Origin: CAZELM01 sp964512995 | GTDB lineage: Bacteria > CSSED10-310 | Length of the DNA stretch: 64,000 bases | NCBI GenBank assembly: GCA_964512995.1 | Contig: CAZELM010000024.1 | Location: 1 to 64,000 of the forward strand | Direction of reading: 5' to 3' | In this document: positions 51,363 to 61,092 of the stretch, piece after piece | Layout: each line of letters starts with the position of its first letter | Position numbering within the stretch: the stretch's first letter is position 1 | Notes under the pieces: generated by a model | Seen by the model: only the letters and a program-made list of their open reading frames with translations | What the model was told of the DNA's origin: nothing | Database searches by the model: none | Made by a program: the position numbers and the translations under genes

Positions 51363-54250
51363 CTGATCACCAATCCCGGTAGTGCATTCCAGTTATCACC
51401 AAAATGTCCCGCCTCGAGATAGGACCGTTCACCTTTGAGCCTCCCACCATATTGAGTCGTGACATGCCGATTAAAAATAACATAATCCGGCAGAAATTGG
51501 GGAAGAAAAAGGGATTCGATCAATCCCAGTGGTGTACAGGCGAGAGTGATCCGGATATACCGGTCCGGAACATACGGACTAGGCTGGATAAATACTGCTG
51601 CCGTGTCCAACCCGGAATACTCCCGATCGGATATCGAGATGGATGATGGTCCGCACTGGATCGGTGTCTGTCCCAGACGTGCGATCTCCATGTTTGTCTG
51701 CGCATTTCCAAACAACGCCAGCGAATAATACGCTCGGTCCTCATCCGTCACTTCCCGATCGGTTTTGACCGGAAACGCAATATCCACAACACCTCCCGGC
51801 ACACCCTGTCTCCCGGAAGCCTGCATCGATGCAACCCGATAAGCGACTGCCTGCCATGCCTGATCCCTGCCCGGTATCACAAACAAAACCGGTCCGTTCC
51901 AGATGTCATGCAGTGGCCCCTCCAAACGATGCCTGGATGACCCACCTGATTCACCCGGATTTCGTTCAGGCTCCCATTGACCGGAAACCAATGTGTATGT
52001 ACTTTCAGGAAGGCTTCGTGAAAATGATACCGGCTGACCATCGATCCGGATGCGGGTGCCAGAAAAGCCCGACGGCAATGCACTGGAACGGATCGAAAAT
52101 TGTTTGATGTTCTGCGTGTGAATCTGAATCGTATTCTTTTCCACATCCCCCTGAATCACCATCTGTTTCCGCGGCGTCAAAAACGCCTCGATGCGTATCC
52201 AGTACGCCTGATTATTCCGGATGGAACAGGAACTGAAACGGATTGATTTCGGATTTGGATTCCGTCTGATATTCTTCAGTTCCTCAAATATTCGGCCGCT
52301 CCGATATGCCCGCCGCCAGACCTCATGACCCATATCATAAAACCGGCTCTTGACGGAATATCCGAAGCTGTGCAGCCGGTCGATAAAAACACGCGCACGT
52401 TCCGGCTCATCACCCGTCCCATGATCACAGAACATGGCCAGATTTCGTGCATTTCGAACCCATTCCTGGGGAGCGGCCTGTTGCAGGCACCATGTTTCCC
52501 AAGGTTCATAAGGCCCTTTCCTCAGCTCCCGCAGATGCATGAGATCATAATACCCGCAAACGGAGTAACATCCCGCATATCGGTCCGGATATTTCAGTGC
52601 GAGTGATGCAGCGCCATACCCTCCCAGAGACAATCCCGTGATGAACACCCGGTTCCGATCGATCGGAAAGAGCTGCTCGACGATCCATTGCGTCCGCAAC
52701 ACATCCCATTCGGAATAATACCGGTATGCGGCATCACCGTGTGCATCGGAAGCCAGCACAAACCACGGAACATCCGGCAACGGAATATCCCGCTTTTCCG
52801 CGACCGATTCCAACTCGGGCGATTCCACATCACATCCAAACACCCGGTCGATGGTCAATCGTGACCGCGTTCCCTGACCATGAAGGGCGACGATTAACGG
52901 AAATGGAGATGAACTGGAATTGCACTGGCGCGGCTGATACAGAACGAATCTCTGGAGGCGATGATCGAATGGTGACCGATAGGCCAGAGTCACCGGATTT
53001 TCTTTCTGAAAAACATCCTCCGGCTTCCCTTGCTGAAGCAATGCCAGATCGATCCGAGCACTGTGAACGATCCGGTTTCGATAGGCCGCGTCGGGTTCAT
53101 TCTCGGTGATGACACGCATCAGCCGCTCCGTGTCCGAACGAATCGATGCAACCGCGATTCGCGTGCGGAGTTCACTCGGGTCGACCGGATCCGGTATCTC
53201 CAGCGGTTCCGGTTCATCCGGATAACGGGATAAGCGATCGTTAAGCTGATGGAGCAACTCGATTTCATCCGGATCGATCAGCCATTCTTTGCGCATGATG
53301 CGTTGCTGATCCTGAGAAAAAATATCGATAACATACGCACCATCCCGTGTGTCCGGGAGCGGGATCTCGACAGACCGATCCAGTGGTACCTGCCGGACAA
53401 TGGTTCCATTGACCGTGAGCTGCGCCACGATTGGAGGAAGTGTCAGACCTTGCACCCGGAATCCACCGGATCTGTAATCCAGCGTGATATGGCCGTTCTG
53501 CTGATCCACATGTAATGAAGGAGAGATATTGCATTTCTGAAGAGCCTGCGTTTGCCATGACTGATCCCGGAAAAGCGATGCAGGCAATGAAAATGCCAGA
53601 TTATCCGGACACGCGAAATCACCATTCACCACTCGGAAAAAGAATCCCCACGCACCCGAACCATTCGTGATTTCCAGGCAAAGCACATGCTCACCTCTGG
53701 CGATCGATACATCCACAGCAAACTGATCGGACATCGCCGGATGCGCAGTCGTATCAGAATAAATCTCGCTCCCATCGATGGACATCGAGAATCCATCATC
53801 GGATCCCATAAGAAACCATCCACTCCAGTCTTCTCGAGCGCTGATCGTGATCCATGCACTCACACTGGCATTCTTTTTTTCTCCAAAATAATCGGTGAGA
53901 TCGATATAATTCCGGTGATCGGAAATGGCGAGTATCCCCGGAAAATCCATATATGCTTGTGATGGGATGCGATTCGTGATCGTGGCGGTTTTCGATGGTG
54001 TCACCCGCCATACGCCGATGTACCCCTCCTCGTCCGGGAGAACAACTCGGTCTCCGTTCCGGATCGTGGCGTGGATTTCTTCTGTGGTATTCTGATCTGC
54101 CGCCACACTGCCGACCGAGATGACCATGATCGAATAAAAGAAAGCAAAGCATAGATATGTGCCACGAAGAAATTTCCATTCCCGGATCTGTAATACATGG
54201 GAAAGGATTCTGTTTGAAAAAATAGCAAAGGTATGCCCGTTCAATATCAT
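51359..54250 (-). CDS. Exported alpha/beta hydrolase (esterase/PHB-depolymerase-like), multidomain
   Basis: A 963-residue protein with a signal-like segment (YLCFAFFYSIMVISVGSVAA around 33-51), an N-terminal carbohydrate-binding-like beta domain with DWSGWFLMGSDDGFSMSIDG, and a central alpha/beta hydrolase: FPLIVALHGQGTRS, the nucleophile elbow VFITGLSLGGYGAASLAL (G-x-S-x-G), and the late His in YDMGHEVW. The C-terminal ~300 residues resemble peptidase- or esterase-associated beta domains. It probably cleaves ester bonds of an extracellular polymer. It overlaps the membrane synthase-like gene by four bases. Confidence 0.82.
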   Translation of the reverse strand: MILNGHTFAIFSNRILSHVLQIREWKFLRGTYLCFAFFYSIMVISVGSVAADQNTTEEIHATIRNGDRVVLPDEEGYIGVWRVTPSKTATITNRIPSQAYMDFPGILAISDHRNYIDLTDYFGEKKNASVSAWITISAREDWSGWFLMGSDDGFSMSIDGSEIYSDTTAHPAMSDQFAVDVSIARGEHVLCLEITNGSGAWGFFFRVVNGDFACPDNLAFSLPASLFRDQSWQTQALQKCNISPSLHVDQQNGHITLDYRSGGFRVQGLTLPPIVAQLTVNGTIVRQVPLDRSVEIPLPDTRDGAYVIDIFSQDQQRIMRKEWLIDPDEIELLHQLNDRLSRYPDEPEPLEIPDPVDPSELRTRIAVASIRSDTERLMRVITENEPDAAYRNRIVHSARIDLALLQQGKPEDVFQKENPVTLAYRSPFDHRLQRFVLYQPRQCNSSSSPFPLIVALHGQGTRSRLTIDRVFGCDVESPELESVAEKRDIPLPDVPWFVLASDAHGDAAYRYYSEWDVLRTQWIVEQLFPIDRNRVFITGLSLGGYGAASLALKYPDRYAGCYSVCGYYDLMHLRELRKGPYEPWETWCLQQAAPQEWVRNARNLAMFCDHGTGDEPERARVFIDRLHSFGYSVKSRFYDMGHEVWRRAYRSGRIFEELKNIRRNPNPKSIRFSSCSIRNNQAYWIRIEAFLTPRKQMVIQGDVEKNTIQIHTQNIKQFSIRSSALPSGFSGTRIRIDGQPVSFSRSLPESTYTLVSGQWEPERNPGESGGSSRHRLEGPLHDIWNGPVLFVIPGRDQAWQAVAYRVASMQASGRQGVPGGVVDIAFPVKTDREVTDEDRAYYSLALFGNAQTNMEIARLGQTPIQCGPSSISISDREYSGLDTAAVFIQPSPYVPDRYIRITLACTPLGLIESLFLPQFLPDYVIFNRHVTTQYGGRLKGERSYLEAGHFGDNWNALPGLVIR

Positions 54251-54403
54251 GAAATAACACCATGAAGCCTGCTGTTTACATGATCTTGAGATGAAAGGCT
54301 TTTCACGAATCTTCTTTTAAAAAGATGTCCGAATATGATCGGTATCGGAATGAGATACCCGCTTTCCTGTTTCCTCAAGATAGACCCCGTTGTCTCCGAT
54401 GGG

Positions 54404-55318
54404 TCATTTTAATGGAGTGGGTGTTGATTGGTCTGCTGATGGTGTGGTGGAGACCGGGGTTTCTGGTGTGGCAGTCGGCGGTTTGGCCGTAAAATGACCT
54501 CCGGCCATGGGACCGAATTTGGCATTTCCAGCAATTTTTTTGTGGATATTCCCCTCGCTGTCTTTCGTGACCATATACAGCTTGCCCATCTGCATCCGGG
54601 GTCCTACGGGTAAAATCATGATGCCATTCGGCTTGAGCTGCTCCACCAGAGCCGGTGGAATATGATCGGTCTGGCACGTGACGAGAATTTTTTCGTATGG
54701 AGCGAACTCCTTGAGGCCGAAGTAGCCATCTCCCTGAATCGTTGTCACTTTTCCCGGCACATACTGCAGCGCGGTCAGGCGCTTTTCTGCCAGAGACTGC
54801 AGTTGTTTGACGATCTCGATCGTATAGACATGACCCGCCAGCTCCGCATTGATGGACGTGTGATATCCTGATCCGGTTCCGATTTCCAGTACGGTATCTT
54901 CCGATGTCAATTGCAGGAGGTCTGTCATTTTGGCAACCATGAACGGATCCGTGATGGACAGCCCGTAGTAATTGGGAAGCCATCGCATTCCATACGCTTC
55001 TTCCACATATTCAACCGGGACATAACAATGCCGGGGAACTCTCCGCATCGCCTCATATACTGCCGGATTGATCGATTTCCCCCGTCCTGCTTTGAGTTTT
55101 TCGATCATTTCATCGCGGCGTTGTGCATATACGTCATCGGACTGTTTTCCCTTTGTCAGAATGGGTTTTCCATCGCTCAGTTCGGTGGTATCCGGCAGGT
55201 GCTTACTTTGAACCGGAAGGGGCGATGCAGGGAATTCCTGGGAATGGATGGATGCGGTAATCAAAATGATTCCATAGAAAAAGAAACCAAATACCCCTGC
55301 CTTTGATCTGGCATTCAT
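54404..55318 (-). CDS. pcm: Exported protein-L-isoaspartate O-methyltransferase
   Basis: A 304-residue PCMT-family methyltransferase with motif I VLEIGTGSGYHTSINAEL, post-I VYTIEIVKQL and ILVTCQTDHIPPALVEQLKPNG. The family repairs isoaspartyl residues with SAM. Unusually, a signal peptide (GVFGFFFYGIILITASIHSQ) precedes it, followed by a ~70-residue linker, and the C-terminus ends in a Thr/Pro-rich tail (TPVSTTPSADQSTPTP). Export of a SAM enzyme is odd, since SAM is cytoplasmic, but exported PCMT variants exist. AAAGGAG precedes the ATG. Confidence 0.85.
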   Translation of the reverse strand: MNARSKAGVFGFFFYGIILITASIHSQEFPASPLPVQSKHLPDTTELSDGKPILTKGKQSDDVYAQRRDEMIEKLKAGRGKSINPAVYEAMRRVPRHCYVPVEYVEEAYGMRWLPNYYGLSITDPFMVAKMTDLLQLTSEDTVLEIGTGSGYHTSINAELAGHVYTIEIVKQLQSLAEKRLTALQYVPGKVTTIQGDGYFGLKEFAPYEKILVTCQTDHIPPALVEQLKPNGIMILPVGPRMQMGKLYMVTKDSEGNIHKKIAGNAKFGPMAGGHFTAKPPTATPETPVSTTPSADQSTPTPLK

Positions 55319-55515
55319 TTTATTTGCTCCTTTGGGGAAAATTCCGAATGGGACGATAAAAGGATTATGGCGTCATTTCACGCCGTCCTTTCTGATTTTG
55401 ATTAAAAACCGCTTCGGTTTCTTTGTCAATATGATTCCGTGGTTCCATCCTGGATCTGATTTTTAAAATCACAGACCCGATCCGTTGTCATGCGGAGTTC
55501 CGCTGCCGGTTCAAG

Positions 55516-56325
55516 TCATGATTCTTTGGGGAGTTGGATACGGCTCATAAAATGGCGAACGCGGGATTCATCGACATCCTTCTCTGCGCTTCCATCCTGC
55601 TTGAAGGTGCTGCCGACAATAAATCCATCGGCCAGTTCTCCGAGCATACTGACATTATCGGGAGTGGTACCGCTTCCGATAAATACCGGCAAATGGGTAT
55701 GTTCGCAGACGGCTCGGAGATCATCGATTTTTGCCGGAGATCCCGTTCGGTCACCGGATACGATGATCGCATCCACCATACCCCGTTCGGTCAGGTCCAG
55801 TGTTTCAAGTTCGAGACTCCGATCCGCCAGTGGAGCGGCGTGTTTTACGGCGACATCGGCGAAGATCAGCACAGTCGATTTCAGACTGGTTCGATACCGA
55901 AGCGTCCGATAACTCATGCCTTGTATGATTCCCTGATCCGTCAGCGCGGCTCCCATGTGAATGTTCACGCGAATGAACGGTGCCTGAATCGCCGTAGCGA
56001 TTGCCATGGCAGACATCGCATCATTTCGAAGGGCATTGATACCGATCGGAAGGTGACACGCACGGACCAGCTCCCATCCGATCACGGTCATGGCAGCGGT
56101 TGTTTCCGCTGGAATCCGGTCCGGATAAAACGGACTATCGCCGAAGTTTTCCACGATCAGCCCAGAGATCCCATGCTTTTCATAGATCAGTGCCTCCTGA
56201 AGTGCACGATCGATGATTTGGCTCATGTTGCCATCATATCGGGGCGATCCGGGAAGCGGCAGTAAATGAATACACCCAATGACCGGTTTTGAAGAACTGA
56301 AGATGTCCAGGGCACGATGGTCCAC
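55516..56325 (-). CDS. BtpA/SgcQ-family TIM-barrel protein
   Basis: A 269-residue protein. VIGCIHLLPLPGSPRY at the start, GISGLIVENFGDSPFY, NALRNDAMSAMAIA, FIRVNIHMGAALTDQGIIQG and the late PVFIGSGTTPDNVSML are the conserved blocks of the BtpA family, named after a cyanobacterial photosystem I assembly factor; non-photosynthetic members (SgcQ) are thought to act on nucleosides or sugars. The start is GTG with AGGAGG seven bases upstream. It is a single gene. Confidence 0.9.
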   Translation of the reverse strand: MDHRALDIFSSSKPVIGCIHLLPLPGSPRYDGNMSQIIDRALQEALIYEKHGISGLIVENFGDSPFYPDRIPAETTAAMTVIGWELVRACHLPIGINALRNDAMSAMAIATAIQAPFIRVNIHMGAALTDQGIIQGMSYRTLRYRTSLKSTVLIFADVAVKHAAPLADRSLELETLDLTERGMVDAIIVSGDRTGSPAKIDDLRAVCEHTHLPVFIGSGTTPDNVSMLGELADGFIVGSTFKQDGSAEKDVDESRVRHFMSRIQLPKES

Positions 56326-56501
56326 GTATATTCCTCCTATGACGTTTCATCTGAAATGAGTTTATGGTTGCATTTTCTGATCCATCGCATGCCGGTGAAA
56401 TATCCACCCCTCTTTTCAGTTTTGAGGTGATGGAAACGTTCCACGTGGAACAACAGCACCCGTTACGATACTCGTTACGATGGCGGCAGGATCTCCGTGG
56501 A

Positions 56502-57413
56502 TCAATTCTGTTTTTCTCTTTTTTCTTTATACATCAGATTATCCGCCTGAGACAGCAACTTCTCCAGGGATAGCATTGATTCCGGATCATACTGGACCAC
56601 TCCGCAACTGATATCCAGACGGAAGCCGCGCTTGCCGCTTGTATTATACATTGACAACACATCTTTCAGGCGCTGGATCAGTTGCTGAGCGGTTTCAAGT
56701 GTCGCGTCCATCGCCATGACGACAAACTCATCACCACCAATCCGTCCCAGTTGGTCGGTCTTTCTGAAGATCCGCCGCAACAGCTCCGCGAAGTCTTTCA
56801 GAGCTATATCTCCCCCTTCGGTATGACCCCAGGTATCATTGATCTCTTTCAGTCGATCGATATCGATGAAAATAACGGAAATATCTTTCCTGCTGCTCAT
56901 CTCCAGACATCGCTGCGCCGCATCAAAAAATGTACGTCGATTATACAACTGCGTCAGATCATCAAACCTGGACACTTTTTGAAGTTCTACCTGCAGCCGG
57001 TGGCGTTCGATGGCATAATGGATGGAACGACGAAGGAAATGGGGATTGATTGCATCTTTCAGGAGATAATCCTGAGCCCCGCGTTTCACCGCTTCCACCG
57101 CCATCTCTTCGTCCAGCAAACCGGTGAGCACAATGACGGGGATATCCGGAGAATGCAGGCGTGTCTGGATGAGCGAATCGATCCCGACGCTGTCCGGGAG
57201 AGAAAGATCGAGAAGAATCAGGTGCACCTTGTGATGCTCCAGGTGCCGGAATCCTTTGGATAATCGATCGACAATGATCAATTCAAATGGCGATTCGAAA
57301 TGATGTTTCAGCATCTGATCAATGATAGCGCCATCGGCCGGATTGTCTTCGATCATGAGTATCTTCAGTTTGTCATCCGATACGATCGGGTTGAAATTGT
57401 CCGGAGAATCCAT
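56502..57413 (-). CDS. Response regulator with GGDEF domain (diguanylate cyclase)
   Basis: A 303-residue protein with an N-terminal CheY-like receiver (ILMIEDNPADGAIIDQ, phospho-Asp in LILLDLSLPDSVG, then PVIVLTGLLDEE and the Lys of YLLKDA) and a C-terminal GGDEF domain with RIGGDEFVVMAMD, preceded by DDLTQLYNRRTFFDA and IFIDIDRLKEIND. The active-site GGDEF is intact, so it should make cyclic di-GMP when phosphorylated. No I-site RxxD is obvious at the usual place. No partner kinase is adjacent. Confidence 0.92.
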   Translation of the reverse strand: MDSPDNFNPIVSDDKLKILMIEDNPADGAIIDQMLKHHFESPFELIIVDRLSKGFRHLEHHKVHLILLDLSLPDSVGIDSLIQTRLHSPDIPVIVLTGLLDEEMAVEAVKRGAQDYLLKDAINPHFLRRSIHYAIERHRLQVELQKVSRFDDLTQLYNRRTFFDAAQRCLEMSSRKDISVIFIDIDRLKEINDTWGHTEGGDIALKDFAELLRRIFRKTDQLGRIGGDEFVVMAMDATLETAQQLIQRLKDVLSMYNTSGKRGFRLDISCGVVQYDPESMLSLEKLLSQADNLMYKEKREKQN

Positions 57414-57696
57414 ACGCGTTTTCCACCTCCCAGCAGTTAATGATTCACTCCAATCATTAACGGTTACGTTTGACCGATTTGCCGTTTCCTCTGCAATTTA
57501 GAACTACAGTATAATCCATTATTGTCATGATGTAAATATTTACAGCTCCGGACACCAGATCTCATCGATATTGGTTAAAAGAAACATCGTTGTCTGATGA
57601 ATCCACCGATCAAATCAAACAACGATGCAACGCAAGAAACGATGTCAATGCAGAAGGATCCGATTCAATATCCCAGGTCAGATTTTATTCAGCCAA

Positions 57697-59424
57697 TCAA
57701 AGCACGACGACGATAAACGAGTTATACGCTTCAGAAGCGTACGCATCGGAAAGTTCCCAGCCACCGGAATAGAATTTGTATTGCAGCTTGCCGGTGTATG
57801 TCCCGGCGGCGACATTGGATAACATAAAGACAAAACTTCCGGGGAGCACATTCCAGTTGCTGACGGCGTATTTGACATATTTGGCGTTTGTATAGGTTTC
57901 ATTCAATCCTGCTCGGAATACCGCATTGGGACCGCTATATTCATATGGTTGGGAGAATGAAAAGAAAAACAGAACCGTTGCATTATCATGGGGAACTGTC
58001 ACGGTCTGTGTCATCAGGTTCGCCCAGGTTGGTCCTGAAATCGCCGTATTCGCATTACTTTCAACCATAAATGCAACAGCTCCGGATCCACTCGATCCGG
58101 CAGGTCCCATCGGTCCAGTCGGACCCCGAGCACCTTGAAGTCCTTGTGGGCCTGCGGGTCCCTGAGGACCCGTTGGTCCCACCAGACCGGTTGGATCACC
58201 CGTCCAGTTGCCGGCACTGTCGATCACCTGTCCCACTCCATCGATACTGAGCGTCTGGGCTTCCATATCTCCGGCAACATCCAATGTAGCGGACGGACTT
58301 AACGTCCCGACACCAACATTGCCATTTTGTTTGATAACCATCGCTGTCTGACTCGAATCCAGCGGATCGGTTGTGCCGATCTCATCGTTGTTGACGCGGA
58401 ATTCGATCCGTCCATCGTGATCGTTGTCATCGATACCCGCAATCGCAGCATAATAACCTGCGCCTGTTGAACCGGAAATCATATTTCGGAATTGAATCGA
58501 GCTTCCAGAATCAGCTCCATAATTATTGGAATCCAGAACAAGAAACGGCGCTTCCTGACTGGTGGAAAGCGATTTCTGAATTTCCAAGGGGCTTTCCGGA
58601 GAAGAAGCACCGACACCGACACTTCCAGAGCTGTAATATATATTGGAGCCATTTTGCTGCCATACACTGTCACCCGTTGGTCCCGCAGGTCCAGTAACAC
58701 CTTGGGGGCCGGTCGGTCCCGGAATGCCTTGCGGACCCGCAGGACCCGCCGGTCCAACCGCTCCCTGGGGACCCGTCGGCCCTTGCAGTCCGGTTGCACC
58801 GGTGGGACCCGGGATTCCCTGAAGACCCGTAGCTCCCGGAATACCCTGCGGGCCGGCAGGACCTGTCGCTCCAACCAATCCCTGAAGACCCGTCGGTCCT
58901 TGCGGACCGGTTGCACCAGCGGGTCCCGGAACCCCCTGAGGACCGGTCGGTCCGATCAACCCGGAGGGTTCACCAACCCACTCCCCATTTTCATTGATCA
59001 CTGGACCATAATGATCGATGACAACCTGGAGCGGATGGATTTCCTGGCCTTTCACATCCATGGCCTGATACGACTGACCGACGGCCGTGAGAAGCTGCCG
59101 GGGAGCCAATGTTTCTTCTCCAATCATGATCTCAAGCCAATATGATGTATCAAAATCCAGGTCAATGGGATTGACTTCTCCCAGCTTGACATGAAAAATA
59201 CCGTTTTCGATCGAAATATTGGTTTGCGTTTCCGACCATAACGCAACTCCACCGGTGTCGGTAGAAAATAAGGCAAATGTAAAGGAATAGTCTCCGGTGA
59301 GCGGATCACCGACTGAATCAAGCAGGTGTCCCTGATAATTGATCTGGTTGGGAATCTGCGCCGACAGGGAGCCGACAAAACAGAACCATGTCAATAATAC
59401 CCACACGCTGAATTGTTTTTTCAT
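57697..59424 (-). CDS. Exported collagen-like repeat protein
   Basis: A 575-residue protein with a signal peptide (FSVWVLLTWFCFVGSLSAQ), an N-terminal beta domain (INYQGHLLDSVGDPLTGDYS) found at the head of many such surface proteins, a collagen-like Gly-X-Y stretch (~153-248) of GPTGPQG/GATGLQG units, an intramolecular-chaperone- or tail-fibre-like middle (VGVGASSPESPLEIQ), a second shorter collagen stretch (~411-444), and a C-terminal beta domain. Such proteins form triple-helical fibres on the cell surface. The start ATG 59424 has AGGAGG eight bases upstream; longer readings are not needed. Confidence 0.85.
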   Translation of the reverse strand: MKKQFSVWVLLTWFCFVGSLSAQIPNQINYQGHLLDSVGDPLTGDYSFTFALFSTDTGGVALWSETQTNISIENGIFHVKLGEVNPIDLDFDTSYWLEIMIGEETLAPRQLLTAVGQSYQAMDVKGQEIHPLQVVIDHYGPVINENGEWVGEPSGLIGPTGPQGVPGPAGATGPQGPTGLQGLVGATGPAGPQGIPGATGLQGIPGPTGATGLQGPTGPQGAVGPAGPAGPQGIPGPTGPQGVTGPAGPTGDSVWQQNGSNIYYSSGSVGVGASSPESPLEIQKSLSTSQEAPFLVLDSNNYGADSGSSIQFRNMISGSTGAGYYAAIAGIDDNDHDGRIEFRVNNDEIGTTDPLDSSQTAMVIKQNGNVGVGTLSPSATLDVAGDMEAQTLSIDGVGQVIDSAGNWTGDPTGLVGPTGPQGPAGPQGLQGARGPTGPMGPAGSSGSGAVAFMVESNANTAISGPTWANLMTQTVTVPHDNATVLFFFSFSQPYEYSGPNAVFRAGLNETYTNAKYVKYAVSNWNVLPGSFVFMLSNVAAGTYTGKLQYKFYSGGWELSDAYASEAYNSFIVVVL

Positions 59425-59641
59425 CCTGTTACCTCCTCCATCATTCCATATATTGATGGTTCGATCTGATGCCATACTGATGCGAATGAGAAGATGCTCT
59501 CATCAATTGTCATAATTATATCGAATTACAGACAACCACAAAATATATTGCTGCATTTTTATAACGGAGGAAAATCCGCATGACCGATGAACCGCTGCTT
59601 CAATGACACCGATCATCCCCAAAAAGCCGGTGCCTCTTCAA

Positions 59642-60910
59642 TCAGCAGGTTATCGCCGTAAACCCGAGCTGTTCCACAAGCTGTGCCAACTTCCGGGCAT
59701 CCAGTTGATTCCCCTCAATCCGTGCCAATCCACTGTTGAGATTGACATCAACAACCCTCACGCCGGGAGATGATAAAAGCGTTTTCCGGACACTCTCGAC
59801 ACAGTGTTGGCAATTCATACCTTCAATCGAAAGGGTGATCATCATCGCATCATAACCTTCAGTCATTGCCGGGCGATCGGCCGGGTGTTTCGACCGCCAA
59901 CCAGCATAGATCAGAACAGCGATCAATATCAAGGCTGATAACTGTTTATATATACTGAACTCCTCATGAATATGACCGCTCGGTGGCATACCTGCAGAAT
60001 CGGTGATGATCAGATCGATCAGGGAGCCACAAAACAAAGCGCCAATCCCGACGACAGCCAGATAGATCAGTGCAGTCCGGCGTCCCAGAATCCGCCAGAT
60101 AGTCATGATGGCTGCAGCATTGGTGGCCGGCCCGGTCATCAGAAAAACCAAAACCGCTCCCGCTGAGACGCCCTTCATCCATAATGCCGCCGCGATCGGC
60201 ACAGATGCCGTTGCGCACACATACATCGGAATGCCGGCAATCATCATCACGACCATGCTCAGCCAGCCACTCCCCAGATATCGAACGAAAAAATCGCCCG
60301 GAATCAGCGCTGTAATCAGTCCGGCAATCAGAATCCCGATGACCAGGGGCCACCCGATATCCTGAGGCAATGTGATAAATCCATGAGATATGGCGCGACG
60401 AAATGCGGAGGACGATCTTTCAACCGAACAACAGGAATCCGTGCACCCTGTCTGTGTTCCTGCTGTCTCTTTTTCCGGATCCCTGTCAAACAACCATACA
60501 GCCAATCCACCCATGATACCGGTCAGGAATGCAGCCAGTGGGCGAAAAATCGCAAAAACAGGACCCATCAAGCTGTATGTGACCAGAATACTGTCAACTC
60601 CGGTCTGAGGCGTCGATAAAAGAAACGACGTGGTCGCCGCCCGGGTCGCTCCATGCTTGCGCAATGACGCGGCAACCGGAATGACACCGCATGAACACAA
60701 TGGCAGAGGGATTCCCAGCAGCGTGGCTTTGATAATTGATCCAACACTCCGCCTGCCCAGATGTCGCTCTACGAAACCCTGTGAAATGAATACCGACAAA
60801 GCTCCCGCAATGGCAAATCCTAACAACAAATACGGCGCCATCTCAGCCAGAACCAACCAGAATCCAATGATGACAGAAACCAACGCATCCATACTGACCT
60901 CGCTACCCAT
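59642..60910 (-). CDS. SO_0444-type metal permease with C-terminal HMA domain
   Basis: A 422-residue protein with about eight membrane segments of the DUF318/SO_0444 permease family (LLGIPLPLCSCGVIPVAASL, then LLSTPQTGVDSILVTYSLMG), a cytoplasmic Cys-rich loop (TGCTDSCCSVE) and a C-terminal HMA domain with GMNCQHCVESV. Members are linked to Cu, Zn or arsenic efflux. ATG 60910 is used; ATG 60892, with GAGG five bases upstream, is a good alternative. It is divergent from the FNR-linked trio. Confidence 0.88.
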   Translation of the reverse strand: MGSEVSMDALVSVIIGFWLVLAEMAPYLLLGFAIAGALSVFISQGFVERHLGRRSVGSIIKATLLGIPLPLCSCGVIPVAASLRKHGATRAATTSFLLSTPQTGVDSILVTYSLMGPVFAIFRPLAAFLTGIMGGLAVWLFDRDPEKETAGTQTGCTDSCCSVERSSSAFRRAISHGFITLPQDIGWPLVIGILIAGLITALIPGDFFVRYLGSGWLSMVVMMIAGIPMYVCATASVPIAAALWMKGVSAGAVLVFLMTGPATNAAAIMTIWRILGRRTALIYLAVVGIGALFCGSLIDLIITDSAGMPPSGHIHEEFSIYKQLSALILIAVLIYAGWRSKHPADRPAMTEGYDAMMITLSIEGMNCQHCVESVRKTLLSSPGVRVVDVNLNSGLARIEGNQLDARKLAQLVEQLGFTAITC

Positions 60911-61002
60911 TCAGGATATCCGACATTTTCATCTCCCCGACAGACTCACTCTGCCGCTTTTCTCTTTATACACGATTATTCCCGATAAAAAAAGTTGGTT
61001 TT

Positions 61003-61016
61003 TTGATTTAAGTCAA
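61003..61016. promoter_or_regulatory. FNR/CRP-family-like operator
   Basis: TTGATTTAAGTCAA matches the FNR consensus TTGAT-N4-ATCAA at nine of ten positions. Its centre is about 43 bases before the start point expected from the -10 box at 61041, close to the class II activator position. It lies between the divergent metal permease and the DUF1858 gene. Confidence 0.6.
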
Positions 61017-61040
61017 GGCACGAAACGAAAACACATGCGA

Positions 61041-61046
61041 TATTAT
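61041..61046 (+). promoter_or_regulatory. -10 box of the DUF1858/GTPase/ABC operon
   Basis: TATTAT, 46 bases before the start codon at 61093. There is no recognisable -35, which fits an activator-dependent promoter using the site at 61003-61016. Confidence 0.5.
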
Positions 61047-61092
61047 GCATCGAGAACACAGGATCAACCGTTGTCATCACAGGGAGGTGCTC

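Noticed and set aside
55534..56265. 243-codon plus-strand frame
   Set aside because: It is antisense to the BtpA-family gene, which has all of its conserved blocks.
57697..59145. Separate small genes within the collagen-like region, both strands
   Set aside because: Gly-Pro-rich DNA leaves other frames open by composition; they have no start signals.
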